From: Candidatus Saccharimonadota bacterium
GTDB lineage: Bacteria > Patescibacteriota > Saccharimonadia > Saccharimonadales > Saccharimonadaceae
DNA: 64,000 nt
NCBI GenBank assembly: GCA_905371715.1
Contig: CAJPLV010000001.1
Span: 62,001 to 126,000, forward strand
Reading direction: 5' to 3'
Part shown: in pieces, positions 39,852 to 49,390 of the stretch
How positions within the stretch are numbered: position 1 is the first letter of the stretch
How the letters are laid out: the number at the start of each line of letters is the position of its first letter
Program-made: the position numbers and the translations under genes
Notes under the pieces: generated by a model
Seen by the model: only the letters and a program-made list of their open reading frames with translations
Databases searched by the model: none
Told to the model about the DNA's origin: nothing

Positions 39852-40415
39852 TTACGGTAGCCGGTAGCTTGTTGCGCTGATTGCGCCTGCGATAAACTGA
39901 TCAATGATACGAGCGACAGTTGGCGCGGTCCACTCTGCTAGTATCTGCGCTTCGTCGCGGTTAAATTCACTCAAAACAAAATCGACGTCGCCGATTTGCC
40001 GCCGGCGCAGATTGTCGGCGCCGATACGAACGTGCCAAAACGTTTGCCCGATATGCCGATAGAGCGACTTTAATCCGTTATTGCCAGCGTCTTGCCCGCC
40101 CCGCCGAATGCGCACCTTGCCAAAATCAAGCACGATGTCATCGTGAATAACCAGCAAATCGTCGCGCGACAGCTTGTAGAAATCTATTAGTGCGCGTGCG
40201 GCAATACCGCAGTCGTTGTAGTATGTTGTCGGTTTGGCAAAGATGATTGTCTCGCCGGCAGTTGTTGTACGAGCGGCGACGGCGTGAAATTTTGCTTGTT
40301 CGCGCCATGTAATTTTTTGTGCTGCCGCGTACCGATCAAGCATCGCGAACCCAATATTATGGCGCGTATTGTCATAGCGCGATTCGGGGTTGCCTAAGCC
40401 GACAATTAGCTTCAT
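39852..40415 (-). CDS. pth: peptidyl-tRNA hydrolase
   Basis: 187 aa. The N-terminus MKLIVGLGNPESRYDNTRHNIGF carries the catalytic Asn10 and His20 region. FAKPTTYYNDCG and LLVIHDDIVLDFGKVRIRRG hold the other active-site residues, and GGQDAGNNGLKSL follows. It recycles peptidyl-tRNAs released from stalled ribosomes and is essential. TATAGT (40423-40428) ends 7 nt before the ATG on the - strand, with no Shine-Dalgarno sequence. Confidence 0.96.
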   Translation of the reverse strand: MKLIVGLGNPESRYDNTRHNIGFAMLDRYAAAQKITWREQAKFHAVAARTTTAGETIIFAKPTTYYNDCGIAARALIDFYKLSRDDLLVIHDDIVLDFGKVRIRRGGQDAGNNGLKSLYRHIGQTFWHVRIGADNLRRRQIGDVDFVLSEFNRDEAQILAEWTAPTVARIIDQFIAGAISATSYRLP

Positions 40416-40468
40416 AAGCCCTACTATAGCAGAATTGTGTAATTAGCGTAAGGTATATGGCTATAATA

Positions 40469-40497
40469 TTGACTTTTAGTCACTAAAATAGTATAGT
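40469..40497 (+). promoter_or_regulatory. promoter giving a leaderless transcript
   Basis: TTGACT (40469-40474), 17-nt spacer, TATAGT (40492-40497). The ATG at 40504 is 6 nt further on, so transcription should begin at or within a base or two of the start codon. Confidence 0.75.
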
Positions 40498-40503
40498 GTA
40501 AGC

Positions 40504-41010
40504 ATGATGCAGCACGAAGATGAGTACGATCAATTCCGCCGCCAAGAGTGCAAAGAGATTACGACCGAAATGTTTCATGTTGATTTGCCGGTTGATGAGT
40601 TTTTGTGCGACGATGTCGAGACGGGCACTGGCTCGTATGCGACGCTTTTTCGCAGCGGTAAAGAGGTGTATGCGTTGCTTGTGGCGCAGCCGAGCGCGAT
40701 GCAAACAATGGCTGACGTGCAACGTATTCTGAAAGGTATGGGCTTGACGGTTGATAAGTATATGCCACCGTATGCTGATCCGACGTACTTTTACCGCCAG
40801 GCGGCAGCGCTGATTAAGCAGCGTTATCCGGCTAGGCGGTGTTGGACGGTTGAAGATTTGCGGTATTATAGCCGCCAGACGGCATACAGCCCGGCGCTCG
40901 TCCGCGTGGCTGCAATTGATGGCGCCGTTCGCCGTTATAACGCGGCTGGTAAATCATGGCAGGATGTGATGGAATGCTCATTCCGAAAGGTGCGGGTCGC
41001 GTATGCCTGA
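40504..41010 (+). CDS. hypothetical protein (168 aa)
   Basis: No family is recognised. The first 25 residues are acidic. The core has a strand/helix pattern (GSYATLFRSGKEVYALLVAQ, then DVQRILKGMGLTVDKYMPPY) and a basic C-terminal half (RYPARRCWTVEDLRYYSRQT). It has no membrane segment, so it is probably cytoplasmic. It overlaps the following gene by 8 nt, so the two products probably act together. A near-consensus promoter places the transcript start at the ATG (40504). It could be a nucleic-acid-associated protein given the basic C-terminus, but this is a guess. Confidence 0.75.
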   Translation: MMQHEDEYDQFRRQECKEITTEMFHVDLPVDEFLCDDVETGTGSYATLFRSGKEVYALLVAQPSAMQTMADVQRILKGMGLTVDKYMPPYADPTYFYRQAAALIKQRYPARRCWTVEDLRYYSRQTAYSPALVRVAAIDGAVRRYNAAGKSWQDVMECSFRKVRVAYA

Positions 41011-42007
41011 GTTTTGCGACGTGCACGCGGTACAACTGCGCGAGCTTGATAAGCGCGCCGAAACGCGTCCGCTTTTGTTTCGGGCTGAGGCGCGCCGCGC
41101 GTATGCGAATTATACGCGGCAGCAGCGTCGAATTGCCAAGCGGCTTAAGACACCCGAAGTAACAGCGTTTGATTTTTACATGGCGTGGCGCGATCAATAC
41201 ATGGCGCGCATGCAGCGCATAACGTCAGCAGTCCAGGCGGGTAAACTTGATAAGATGTTGGCGCGCGTGCTGCTTTTGCCGGATGACGCAAGCGTAAAGC
41301 AGCTTACGCAGGCGCTGATCGAAATCCGTACGGTGTGCGAGCGCCAAGCGCTGGTCGACGCGGTATATAATAATATCCGCCGCAAGCGAGCGCGCCGCAC
41401 AGCGCAAGCGTTGGTTGATATGGGCGATCAGGCGGTGGCGCATGATGTTGAGAGGTTTGTGAATTATCATTTGTACCGCACGGTGGCGCGGCAGCGGAAT
41501 GTTGTCGTGGTAGATCGGCACGCGAATTTGCTTGTCCGTATGATTCAGCACGTGCGTGCGCGCCGGCAAACGCGTAAATTGGTGCGCGCGGCGCGGCGGC
41601 GGCTCGCGGGCATTGATACTGAATTGTTTGCAACCGAACAGCTGCATAACGGCTTGGTGGCGCGCCTGTTTAGCCTCGGGATTGATTTGATTGAAGTGCT
41701 GGCGGCGCGGCATGAATACGAAAAAGCGCTTGAAAAGATGAGCGCAGCGGCGCGCAAGAGCCCGACGAAGAAACTAGAATTGTATGAGAAGAAAACGGCC
41801 AGCATCCGCAGCGCTTATCTTGATTCTGTGCCGGGATTGGCGGGGCTAAAAGACGTGCAGAAAGCGGCAAAAGAGATCGATGACGCGCTTCTGAAGGTAT
41901 TTGACTTTGATATGCAGCAATGCAATGATTTGATGCGTGCTCTGAAGCGTTACCGCACGCTAACGCGCGAGCGCAAAGAGCTAGAGCTGCGATTATCGCG
42001 CGATTAG
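41003..42007 (+). CDS. hypothetical basic, all-helical protein (334 aa)
   Basis: Starts inside the end of the previous gene. It is very rich in Arg, Ala and Leu, predicted helical throughout (for example RAEARRAYANYTRQQRRIAK, and ALKRYRTLTRERKELELRLS at the end). No catalytic motif or membrane span is seen. A coiled-coil or nucleic-acid-binding scaffold is possible. High Arg content in a GC-richer frame could also come from codon bias. The coupling to the 168-aa gene is the main clue to function. Confidence 0.75.
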   Translation: MPEFCDVHAVQLRELDKRAETRPLLFRAEARRAYANYTRQQRRIAKRLKTPEVTAFDFYMAWRDQYMARMQRITSAVQAGKLDKMLARVLLLPDDASVKQLTQALIEIRTVCERQALVDAVYNNIRRKRARRTAQALVDMGDQAVAHDVERFVNYHLYRTVARQRNVVVVDRHANLLVRMIQHVRARRQTRKLVRAARRRLAGIDTELFATEQLHNGLVARLFSLGIDLIEVLAARHEYEKALEKMSAAARKSPTKKLELYEKKTASIRSAYLDSVPGLAGLKDVQKAAKEIDDALLKVFDFDMQQCNDLMRALKRYRTLTRERKELELRLSRD

Positions 42008-42049
42008 GATTATCCGCCAGTTTCTGCGGGCGAACGAATATTGTCGAAT

Positions 42050-43477
42050 TTAACGATTGCGTTTTTTACTCTTCACGCCAGGCTCTTCCGTTTCTCTCGC
42101 CTGCTTATATGCCTTAGTGACCGGCTCTAAGCCTTTGGCAACACGTTCACGATTAGATTTAATCTGTTTTTCGTCGCGGAAGCTGAGCTTGATCGGCGTA
42201 CCAGTGTAGTTGTAGGCGTCGCGCAGTTGTCGCTCTAGATAGCGTTTGTAGCTCCAGTGGACGAACTTCAGGTTACTGCCGTAAACGACAAACCACGGCG
42301 GATTGGTATCAGTATGAACAATGTAGCGTAGCTTCGGATGTGAATTTTTAAGCCCGGCAGGCGGGTGTGCTTGAATGGCGCGCTGTAACATATCGTTGAG
42401 AATGCGCGTTTTGGTGGGCTGCTGGCGGCGTGCTTGGATGTCAAGCGCGAGGTCAAATAATTTTGTGACATTCTGCCCTGTCGTGCTGCTTGTGAAAATC
42501 AATGGCGCCCATGGTACGAAGTCGAAAGTGTTGGCAATCCGCGGTGCAAGCGCGTCGCGCGTATAGGCATCCTTACCCATGGCGGCGTCCCACTTGCTTA
42601 CGACGAGCACCAAACCTTTGCCAGCATCGTTAATAAGCCCGGCAAGGCGTTGGTCAAGCTGAGTGTTGAGTTCGTTGACGTCCATGAGCAAGAAGCAGAT
42701 ATCGGCTTCTTCAATTGCCTGCAGACTGCGTAGAACGCTGAATTTTTCGATACCGACCGCTTGCTTGCCCTGGCGGCGAATGCCTGCGGTATCAATTAGT
42801 TCAATCTTGTGTCCGTGATAACCGAGCGTAATACGCCCGAGGTCGCGCGTTGTGCCAGCGACATTAGCGACGATAGCCTGTTGTTTGCCGGCGAGCGTGT
42901 TGAACAAACTGGATTTGCCAACATTCGGGCGGCCGATGAGTGCAACTTTTACAATGTCGCTTGCGGGTTTGTCATGAATGATCGGGATTTCAGTACAGAC
43001 GGCGTCAAGCAACTCGTGGATACCGGTGTTGTGCTCGGCGCTGGTGCGGATAATTGTTTTGATGCCGAGGCGGCGAAACTCGTCGTCCGGCAGGCTGCCG
43101 CGCAGGTCGGTTTTATTTAGTAATAATATGACGGGTTTGCGGCTTTTCAGGGCAGTTTTGGCGACGCGGCGGTCTTCGTCGTTCGGATATTCAGTGCTGT
43201 CGGTGGCGACGAGGATGACGTCGGCAGCATCGGCAGCTTCGGCGATTTGTTCTTGGATTGTGGCTTCAAACTCGTCTTCAGCGGGCTTAAGTCCGGCGGT
43301 ATCAACTAGCCAGAATGTGTGTTGTCCGTGGCGCGCTTTACCAATGACGTTATCGCGTGTTGTTCCCGCTTCGCGCGCGACAATCGCCTGCTGCGCGCGC
43401 ATGATGCGGTTAAACAGCGAGCTTTTACCGGCATTCGCCCGCCCGATGATTGCAACTGTTGGGAGTTTCGTTGCCAT
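42050..43477 (-). CDS. der: ribosome assembly GTPase Der (EngA)
   Basis: 475 aa. Two consecutive GTPase domains are visible: G1 motifs [14 protein letters not shown] and [15 protein letters not shown]3 DTAGL and DTAGI, G4 NKTD and SKWD. A C-terminal KH-like domain follows ([20 protein letters not shown]) and a Lys/Arg-rich tail. Der acts in 50S subunit maturation. TATAAT-like sequence lies 10 nt before the ATG on the - strand. Confidence 0.97.
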   Translation of the reverse strand: MATKLPTVAIIGRANAGKSSLFNRIMRAQQAIVAREAGTTRDNVIGKARHGQHTFWLVDTAGLKPAEDEFEATIQEQIAEAADAADVILVATDSTEYPNDEDRRVAKTALKSRKPVILLLNKTDLRGSLPDDEFRRLGIKTIIRTSAEHNTGIHELLDAVCTEIPIIHDKPASDIVKVALIGRPNVGKSSLFNTLAGKQQAIVANVAGTTRDLGRITLGYHGHKIELIDTAGIRRQGKQAVGIEKFSVLRSLQAIEEADICFLLMDVNELNTQLDQRLAGLINDAGKGLVLVVSKWDAAMGKDAYTRDALAPRIANTFDFVPWAPLIFTSSTTGQNVTKLFDLALDIQARRQQPTKTRILNDMLQRAIQAHPPAGLKNSHPKLRYIVHTDTNPPWFVVYGSNLKFVHWSYKRYLERQLRDAYNYTGTPIKLSFRDEKQIKSNRERVAKGLEPVTKAYKQARETEEPGVKSKKRNR

Positions 43478-43603
43478 AATACGGTATATTATAACAGAGG
43501 TAATGGGAATGTGCGAGCATGAATAAGTTCTCTAGAGTTGGTGGGCGAAGTTTTTTGAGTGGACGTTGCGAAAGTTTGGTGGTTTACCCGTCCATCTTAG
43601 GTG

Positions 43604-44125
43604 TTAGCTCTTAATCCGTTCGGTGCGCACCTGCTCCATCATTTTGATCGACTCTCTTGCCGTTTCGTTTAGGTCGTCCATATGATTCAAGAAAAATTCC
43701 CGCGTTAGTTCGTACACGTGCCACAGTTCCGCCTGTTTCTCCGGCGTGTCAGCGGCTGGCAGACAATATTTTGTGAGATGCTCGGCACTGAGCGATACGT
43801 CGTGTAATTGTTCGGCTGTTAATATCGAATCATCATGCTCTAGGTAGTGCTTCATTTCGTCAAGCATTGTTGGTATCACGTTGTCGTGCCAATCAGCGAT
43901 CCAGTCGGTCATCGGCGGATCGTCAAGCATGAGGGCGAGGTATTCGCCGAGGTTTGTATTATATTCCGCCTCTTTTCGCGCATCATGATGCCATATACTT
44001 GTGGATGCAAACATCAATGGTCGACCACGATAGTCATATAATTCGCGCGGTTCGTCATAATAATATTTATCGGTTAAGTACTGTAGCGAGTCGACAAACG
44101 GTACGAGTTCGTGTGATTTGATCAT
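43604..44125 (-). CDS. hypothetical acidic protein (173 aa)
   Basis: No family is recognised. It is strongly acidic, rich in Asp, Glu, His, Trp and Tyr, with no membrane segment or signal peptide. It starts MIKSHELVPFVDSLQYLTDK. Repeated helical stretches (EYLALMLDDPPMTDWIADWH and LTREFFLNHMDDLNETARES) suggest an all-alpha fold. TATATT (44133-44138) ends 7 nt before the ATG, again a leaderless arrangement. It stands alone between der and a pseudouridine synthase. Confidence 0.7.
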   Translation of the reverse strand: MIKSHELVPFVDSLQYLTDKYYYDEPRELYDYRGRPLMFASTSIWHHDARKEAEYNTNLGEYLALMLDDPPMTDWIADWHDNVIPTMLDEMKHYLEHDDSILTAEQLHDVSLSAEHLTKYCLPAADTPEKQAELWHVYELTREFFLNHMDDLNETARESIKMMEQVRTERIKS

Positions 44126-44158
44126 AATACTAAATATAAATCATGTTAAATATGCTAT

Positions 44159-44866
44159 TTATGATATATTTACCTCTCGCCATTCTCCTCGATTTATATC
44201 ACTCAGCGCATAATTCCCGAAATTCGTGCGGTGTAGCCGAGTGACGGTGTAACCGAGCGCTGTAAATGTGCGGCGGATTTGCCGATTGCGTCCCTCACTC
44301 ATAGTGATGTGCCATTCGCGGCGGTTGTCGTCGAGGCGCGTGAGTATGAGCTGGCTGCGCCCGTCGTCAAGATCTATGCCGAAGTCGCTGATCATTTGCT
44401 GGTGGAGCGGCTCAAGGTCGCGGTCAAGGCGGACGCGATATTGCTTTGTCTTAGCGAATTTTGGGTGCGTCATGCGGTACGCGAAGTCGCCGTCGTTGGT
44501 GAGAAGCAGTAATCCAGAACTATCTTTGTCAAGGCGTCCGACCGGTTTGAGTGCGTGAAATTCGGGCGGCAGCAGCGAATAAATTGTCGGCGTGCTGCCT
44601 TGCGCACGGCGCGAACAAACGTAGCCAACGGGTTTATTGAGTGCGATGTAGCGTAGCGCGGCAGGCTTATGGGAGACTGGCGCCCCTGCGACGTCAATGC
44701 TATCGCTCGGCGTAATACGCGCACCAAGCGTAGCGAGCGTATTATTGATTGTGACAGTTTCATTTTCGATCAAAACATCAGCCTCGCGGCGTGAGATGCC
44801 GAGCTGCCGCGCGAGGAACTTATTGAGCCGTTCCGATGACTTGTCGGTGTCGTGCGGAGTATTCAT
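44159..44866 (-). CDS. RsuA/RluB-family pseudouridine synthase
   Basis: 235 aa. An N-terminal S4 RNA-binding domain (ERLNKFLARQLGISRREADV) precedes the synthase domain with catalytic Asp in PVGRLDKDSSGLLLLTNDGD and the later HPKFAKTKQYRVRLDRDLEP and MSEGRNRQIRRTFTALGYTV. It isomerises uridines in ribosomal RNA. The target (16S or 23S) cannot be assigned by eye. Confidence 0.92.
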   Translation of the reverse strand: MNTPHDTDKSSERLNKFLARQLGISRREADVLIENETVTINNTLATLGARITPSDSIDVAGAPVSHKPAALRYIALNKPVGYVCSRRAQGSTPTIYSLLPPEFHALKPVGRLDKDSSGLLLLTNDGDFAYRMTHPKFAKTKQYRVRLDRDLEPLHQQMISDFGIDLDDGRSQLILTRLDDNRREWHITMSEGRNRQIRRTFTALGYTVTRLHRTNFGNYALSDINRGEWREVNIS

Positions 44867-44887
44867 GCTGTATAATTTGCCTGCGGA

Positions 44888-46378
44888 TTATAGCATAGTT
44901 TGCGATGCTGGCATATCTGCTCGGGCAGTTTCTTCAAATTCTAAGCCAGATCCGGATGTGTTGCTGCTAGCGGTTGCGGGCGTAGGAATTGGCGGTGGCG
45001 GCGCAGAAGAAACTGGGAGTGGCGGCGTGGCGGCTAAAGGAGGCGTTGTCTGGTTTGCGGCAGGTTGCTCTGTGCTACCTCCTTGTGCGGGTGTGGCTGT
45101 CTGTGGTGTGATTGGCGCTGATTGTGCTGTGTATGATGGTGATGGTGTTGTTGGCACTGATGTCTGCTGCTGCGGAATGGGAGATTTTTGCACTTGAGGT
45201 ACGGGTGACGTTAATGGCTGAGGCTGAGGCGTGCTTGGAACTGGCGATGTTATTGGCTGCGGCGCATTAGCAGCTGTCGTGCTTGGCAGTGTCGGCTCTT
45301 GTTTGAGCGAATCTGAGCCTAGGCGATTGGTAACAGTGGACAGATCAATAGGAGGAGTATCCGGTGTTGTGGGTGCTATAAATGTCGTTGGTATTGCTTC
45401 AGGTGTGGGACTGGCTGTGATGGTCGTTGATGGCGAAACGGGTGGTGTGACTGGTGCTGGCTGTGGAGTGGGCGTTGACACAGACACGGGTTGCGGTGCA
45501 GGAATAGCATCAATCGTCTGCGTACCGGCGAGTTCTTGGCTCATGCGTGCGGTGATGTCGACAATATCTTTTGAATTATCGTGCTCAAGCGGCTGAATAA
45601 TATGTCCTGATGAACCCGGGCGCGGCGTCGAAAATGGCGCGACTGGCTGCGGTAATGTCGACGGTTGCGGTGCGGTTGTTGCGGACGCGATAGACATGGT
45701 TGAGCTAGCAGAACTCACCGGGACTGGCGCTGTGACGGGCGTTGGTGTAGTTGTGGTTGTTGACGGCGGCGAAACGGGTGGTGTGATTGGTGCTGGTGTC
45801 GGCTGAGTAATGATGCGTGGTTGCGATGATTGCGGCGCGGCCGATGGATTTGGGCGCGTCGGCAACGTGATTGACGATGTTGTGCTAGGTCGCGGTGGCG
45901 TCATGGTGGCGGATGTTGATTCTGTCTGCTCGGGTGCGCTTATATCATAGATGTCGTCATCGGTGCCTTCTGAAGACACGAGCGGCGCTGGTCCGGTTGC
46001 GGCCGACGAATTATCCTCAAGCACTTCGTGCACCGTACGGACGACATCTTCAATGCCGACCTGCGATTTAACAAGGTAGCGGTCGGCACCAAGTGCTAAT
46101 CCGCGCCGGCGCTGCTCTTCGTTTGACAGCGCGGTCATCATGATTACTTTAACGTTTTTGGTCTCGGTAGTGCTGCGCAAAATGTCGAGCATATCAAAAC
46201 CGCTAATCTTTGGCATCATCACATCGCTCACGATGAGGTCGGGGCGCTCTTTGATCGCCAGTGCAAGCGCTTCTTCGCCGTCGCCGGCAGACACAATGTC
46301 GTACCCCTCGGCGCCGAGCCGAACGTTATAGATTTCGCGCAAGCTCTTGTCGTCTTCTACTAATAATATTTTTGTCAT
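44888..46378 (-). CDS. response regulator with long Pro/Thr/Ser-rich tail
   Basis: 496 aa. Residues 1-122 are a complete receiver domain: acidic pair EDD (8-10), phospho-acceptor Asp52 in LIVSDVMMPK, then MMTALS and a Lys in VKSQVG. The remaining about 370 residues are low-complexity Pro/Thr/Ser/Gln/Ala with a repeated segment (ITPPVSPPSTTTTTPTPVTA, and a second copy near VTPPVSPSTTITASPTPEA). No output domain is visible. The upstream histidine kinase gene is 51 nt away. The ATG is preceded by AGGGGG, a conventional ribosome-binding site. Confidence 0.9.
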   Translation of the reverse strand: MTKILLVEDDKSLREIYNVRLGAEGYDIVSAGDGEEALALAIKERPDLIVSDVMMPKISGFDMLDILRSTTETKNVKVIMMTALSNEEQRRRGLALGADRYLVKSQVGIEDVVRTVHEVLEDNSSAATGPAPLVSSEGTDDDIYDISAPEQTESTSATMTPPRPSTTSSITLPTRPNPSAAPQSSQPRIITQPTPAPITPPVSPPSTTTTTPTPVTAPVPVSSASSTMSIASATTAPQPSTLPQPVAPFSTPRPGSSGHIIQPLEHDNSKDIVDITARMSQELAGTQTIDAIPAPQPVSVSTPTPQPAPVTPPVSPSTTITASPTPEAIPTTFIAPTTPDTPPIDLSTVTNRLGSDSLKQEPTLPSTTAANAPQPITSPVPSTPQPQPLTSPVPQVQKSPIPQQQTSVPTTPSPSYTAQSAPITPQTATPAQGGSTEQPAANQTTPPLAATPPLPVSSAPPPPIPTPATASSNTSGSGLEFEETARADMPASQTML

Positions 46379-46429
46379 CTTACCCCCTATTGTACCGATA
46401 TTGTTGTGAAAAATCCATAGCGCTTACGG

Positions 46430-48331
46430 TTATTTTGGCGGATCGCGCGGCGGAACTGATAGTGAAACTTGCTGCCGCAGCTGTTTGATGTACTGTTCGG
46501 GATTAGCTTCGATTGATGATAGCGGCGTGTTGGTGTATGGAGTTTGTGCGTCCGGTGCGGCGGGCGGCGTGTCGATTGGCTGCGGCGTTGGCTCGGACGA
46601 GGATTGCGCTAGCGCCGCCTGCATTGTATCTTGGGCTGGCGGCTGGTTTTGCTGCTGTGCTTTTGTGGCGGTGATTGATGCTTTGAGCGCGGATTCTTTG
46701 ATTAAACGCTGCGCGGTTGCATTATCGGCGCGCGGAATTGATACGAAGAACGTACTTCCCTTTTTATACTCGCTTTCAACCCATAAGCGCCCGCCGATCG
46801 TTTCGGCAAGCCGGCGGCATAAGTATAATCCGAGGCCAGTGCCATTGATTTCGCGCGTGTCGGTGTTGTCGACGCGGTAGAATTTCTGGAATAAGTGCGC
46901 TTGGTCTTCGCGCGGAATACCGATGCCAGTGTCGGATACGCTGATAGTGACGTGCTTGTCATCGCCAGTGATATCGACAGCGACCGAGCCGGCAGGCGTG
47001 TATTTAATAGCGTTTTCAATAAGGTTCTGGACAATTTCGCGCAAATGATCGTTATCGACATTAGCATAAAAGATCGGGCTGACTTGTTTGGCGCCATCCT
47101 CGTTTTCCTCGTTTTGTGTCGGCCGGTAAATGAGGTCGAGTCCTTTTTCATCGGCGTGCGGCTTGAGTCCTTCGACGATGTCGCCGATGAACGGAATGAC
47201 GTCAATGATGTGCGGGTCGTTTTTTAGGCGGTGGTCGTCGGCTCTGCTAATGTCAAGCAGGTCGGAGAACAGCCGCCCTAAGTGCTGCGCCGACTCGTGC
47301 GCTTTTGTAATGTAGCCGCGCGCACGATCGTCGACTGAAGCGGTTTGCGGGTTGAGCGCTAGCCCCAAATAGCCTTCAATGCTTGCGACGGGCGTGCGCA
47401 TTTCGTGGCTGGCGGTGCTGACGAATTCGGCGCGCTGGCGCTCGTCGCGGCGCTCGGCGGTGATATCGCGGAATACAACGATGACGCCGTCGTGCGCGTC
47501 GTCTGTGCCGATCGGGCTGACGGAAATGTACGCTAAAAATGATTTGCCAGACTGCGTTTGCACGCTTAATGTATCGTCTTTTGCCGGCTTGTTGTTGCTG
47601 AGCGCGATCATGACCGGATCGGTGCTGTCTGAAATATCCGTGCCGGTTGACGTCTGTAATTTCAAGATGGTCTTGTAATTGAACCCGACGGCATCTTGCT
47701 CTCCCCAGCCGATCATTTGCTGTGCGGCGGGATTGATAAGCTTCACCGTTCCTTTGTCGTCGAGTGCGAGTACGCCGTCGCCGATTGCGTTAATGACAAC
47801 CTCCGATGTACTCGCTGCCTTATCAAGCTTGGTGGCGAGCTCTTGATACGAGCGGTCTTTTGCGGCGTCGTGCGCGGCGGCGGATTGGCGCAGCCAAAAC
47901 GGCAAGCCAGCGCAGAATGCGATCGCAAGCACGGCGATAATCGGCAGCGACTGCGCAACGGGTGTGCTTTCCATAATAACCTGCTGTGCGGCAAATGCGA
48001 CGACGAGCCCGCCGAAGAGCGCAACCATTTGCTTACCAAGCACGCCGGCAATCGGCGCAAACATGACGAGTAAACTCATAAACGGCGAACGAACGCCGCC
48101 TGTCGTCATGACAAGCGCAACCGCCATCACGCAGCAGAGCGCATAATTCAGCCAGCACGACACGGTAAGTTTATGGTACGGTGCGGCGAAATACGACGCT
48201 ACGGCGACGATGAGTGCCATTGCCGCAAGAATGCCCGGTATAACCGGCACGAATAATCGTTCGCTCGCAGCATCTGATCCGGCGGCAAGAGACCACGCGC
48301 ATAGCCCGACGATAGCGCCGCTTATAATCAT
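46430..48331 (-). CDS. membrane histidine kinase with PAS domain
   Basis: 633 aa. About six membrane spans fill residues 1-150. A PAS-like domain follows (IGDGVLALDDKGTVKLINPA), then HisKA with the phospho-His in FVSTASHEMRTPVASIEGYL. The ATPase domain has ENAIKYTPAGSV, SVSDTGIGIPRED and GTGLGLYLCRRLAETIGG. The C-terminal about 95 residues are Gln/Pro/Ala rich. The start is uncertain: the frame is open 50 nt further upstream, with an AGGGGG sequence but no ATG, GTG or TTG. It pairs with the response regulator downstream. Confidence 0.92.
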   Translation of the reverse strand: MIISGAIVGLCAWSLAAGSDAASERLFVPVIPGILAAMALIVAVASYFAAPYHKLTVSCWLNYALCCVMAVALVMTTGGVRSPFMSLLVMFAPIAGVLGKQMVALFGGLVVAFAAQQVIMESTPVAQSLPIIAVLAIAFCAGLPFWLRQSAAAHDAAKDRSYQELATKLDKAASTSEVVINAIGDGVLALDDKGTVKLINPAAQQMIGWGEQDAVGFNYKTILKLQTSTGTDISDSTDPVMIALSNNKPAKDDTLSVQTQSGKSFLAYISVSPIGTDDAHDGVIVVFRDITAERRDERQRAEFVSTASHEMRTPVASIEGYLGLALNPQTASVDDRARGYITKAHESAQHLGRLFSDLLDISRADDHRLKNDPHIIDVIPFIGDIVEGLKPHADEKGLDLIYRPTQNEENEDGAKQVSPIFYANVDNDHLREIVQNLIENAIKYTPAGSVAVDITGDDKHVTISVSDTGIGIPREDQAHLFQKFYRVDNTDTREINGTGLGLYLCRRLAETIGGRLWVESEYKKGSTFFVSIPRADNATAQRLIKESALKASITATKAQQQNQPPAQDTMQAALAQSSSEPTPQPIDTPPAAPDAQTPYTNTPLSSIEANPEQYIKQLRQQVSLSVPPRDPPK

Positions 48332-48547
48332 AATCGCTTCGCTCAGCCGACGATGCCAAAACCGGTTGATAAATTGAGCCGTAGCGCCCCCTAATTTCGT
48401 TAGTGCTTATGTCTGCTTAGTAGTATATCGGGTTGTCTCGGAGGATTCAAGCACTGGATGCTCGTTGGCTTTATGCGAATCCCTGCGGTATAGCATAGGC
48501 GAAATAATTTTTAGCTATTTTTAAGGTTGTCGGATATAATAGAAATT

Positions 48548-49390
48548 ATGCGACAGATTTTCAAAACAACTCTTTTGATGACAGTACTGACGGTCTTATT
48601 TATGGCGGTCGGCTATATGATTGGCGGGCGATCCGGTATGCTGTTGGCGCTTGGGTTTGCAGCGGTTTCTAACGTTGTGACGTATTTCTTCAGCGACTCA
48701 ATTGTACTGAAGATGCAAGGCGCCCAGCCGCTTGGCGATCGGTATCCGCAGGTTGAGCGGATTGTGCAGCGCCTCACTGCTCTTGACAACCTGCCAATGC
48801 CGAAACTATATTATGTCGACACACCGATTCCAAACGCTTTTGCGACGGGGCGTTCGCCGAAGCATGCGGCGGTGGCGGTAACATCGGGTATTATGGAAAT
48901 TCTAACAGACGACGAGCTTGAGGCGGTATTAGCGCATGAGCTAGGACATGTGAAGAACCGCGATATGCTCGTGTCGACAGTTGTCGCAACGGTAGCGGGC
49001 GCAATTAGCTATTTAGCGCAATTTGCTTTTTTCTTTGGCGGCTCGGACGACGAGGACGCAAACCCGCTTGCGATGATTTTAATGGCGATACTGGCGCCGA
49101 TTGCCGCGATGATGATTCAGATGGCGGTGTCGCGCAGCCGCGAGTATCTAGCAGATGAGCATAGCCACGATGTGCTTGGCACGGGCGAGCCGCTTGCACG
49201 AGCGCTCCGCAAGCTTGAAGATTGGAAATATTCGCAGCCGCCGATCGGCGCGTCGCCTGCACAGGAAGCGTCGGCGCACCTCATGTTTGCGAATATGTTC
49301 TCAATGCAAGGACTGGCGGCACTCTTTTCGACGCATCCGTCGACCGAAGATCGTGTTGAACGGCTGAAAGAACTTGACGAAGGCAACTAG
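48548..49390 (+). CDS. htpX: HtpX-type membrane M48 zinc metalloprotease
   Basis: 280 aa from ATG 48548. Two N-terminal spans precede the zinc site HELGH in LEAVLAHELGHVKNRDM, with the third ligand in SREYLADEHS. Two more spans lie between. HtpX degrades misfolded membrane proteins. TATAAT (48535-48540) ends 7 nt before the ATG with no Shine-Dalgarno sequence, a leaderless arrangement. The stop overlaps the next gene's GTG start by one base. Confidence 0.94.
   Translation: MRQIFKTTLLMTVLTVLFMAVGYMIGGRSGMLLALGFAAVSNVVTYFFSDSIVLKMQGAQPLGDRYPQVERIVQRLTALDNLPMPKLYYVDTPIPNAFATGRSPKHAAVAVTSGIMEILTDDELEAVLAHELGHVKNRDMLVSTVVATVAGAISYLAQFAFFFGGSDDEDANPLAMILMAILAPIAAMMIQMAVSRSREYLADEHSHDVLGTGEPLARALRKLEDWKYSQPPIGASPAQEASAHLMFANMFSMQGLAALFSTHPSTEDRVERLKELDEGN

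Noticed and set aside
42978..43526. 182-codon forward frame inside der.
   Set aside because: Antisense shadow of the first GTPase domain of Der.
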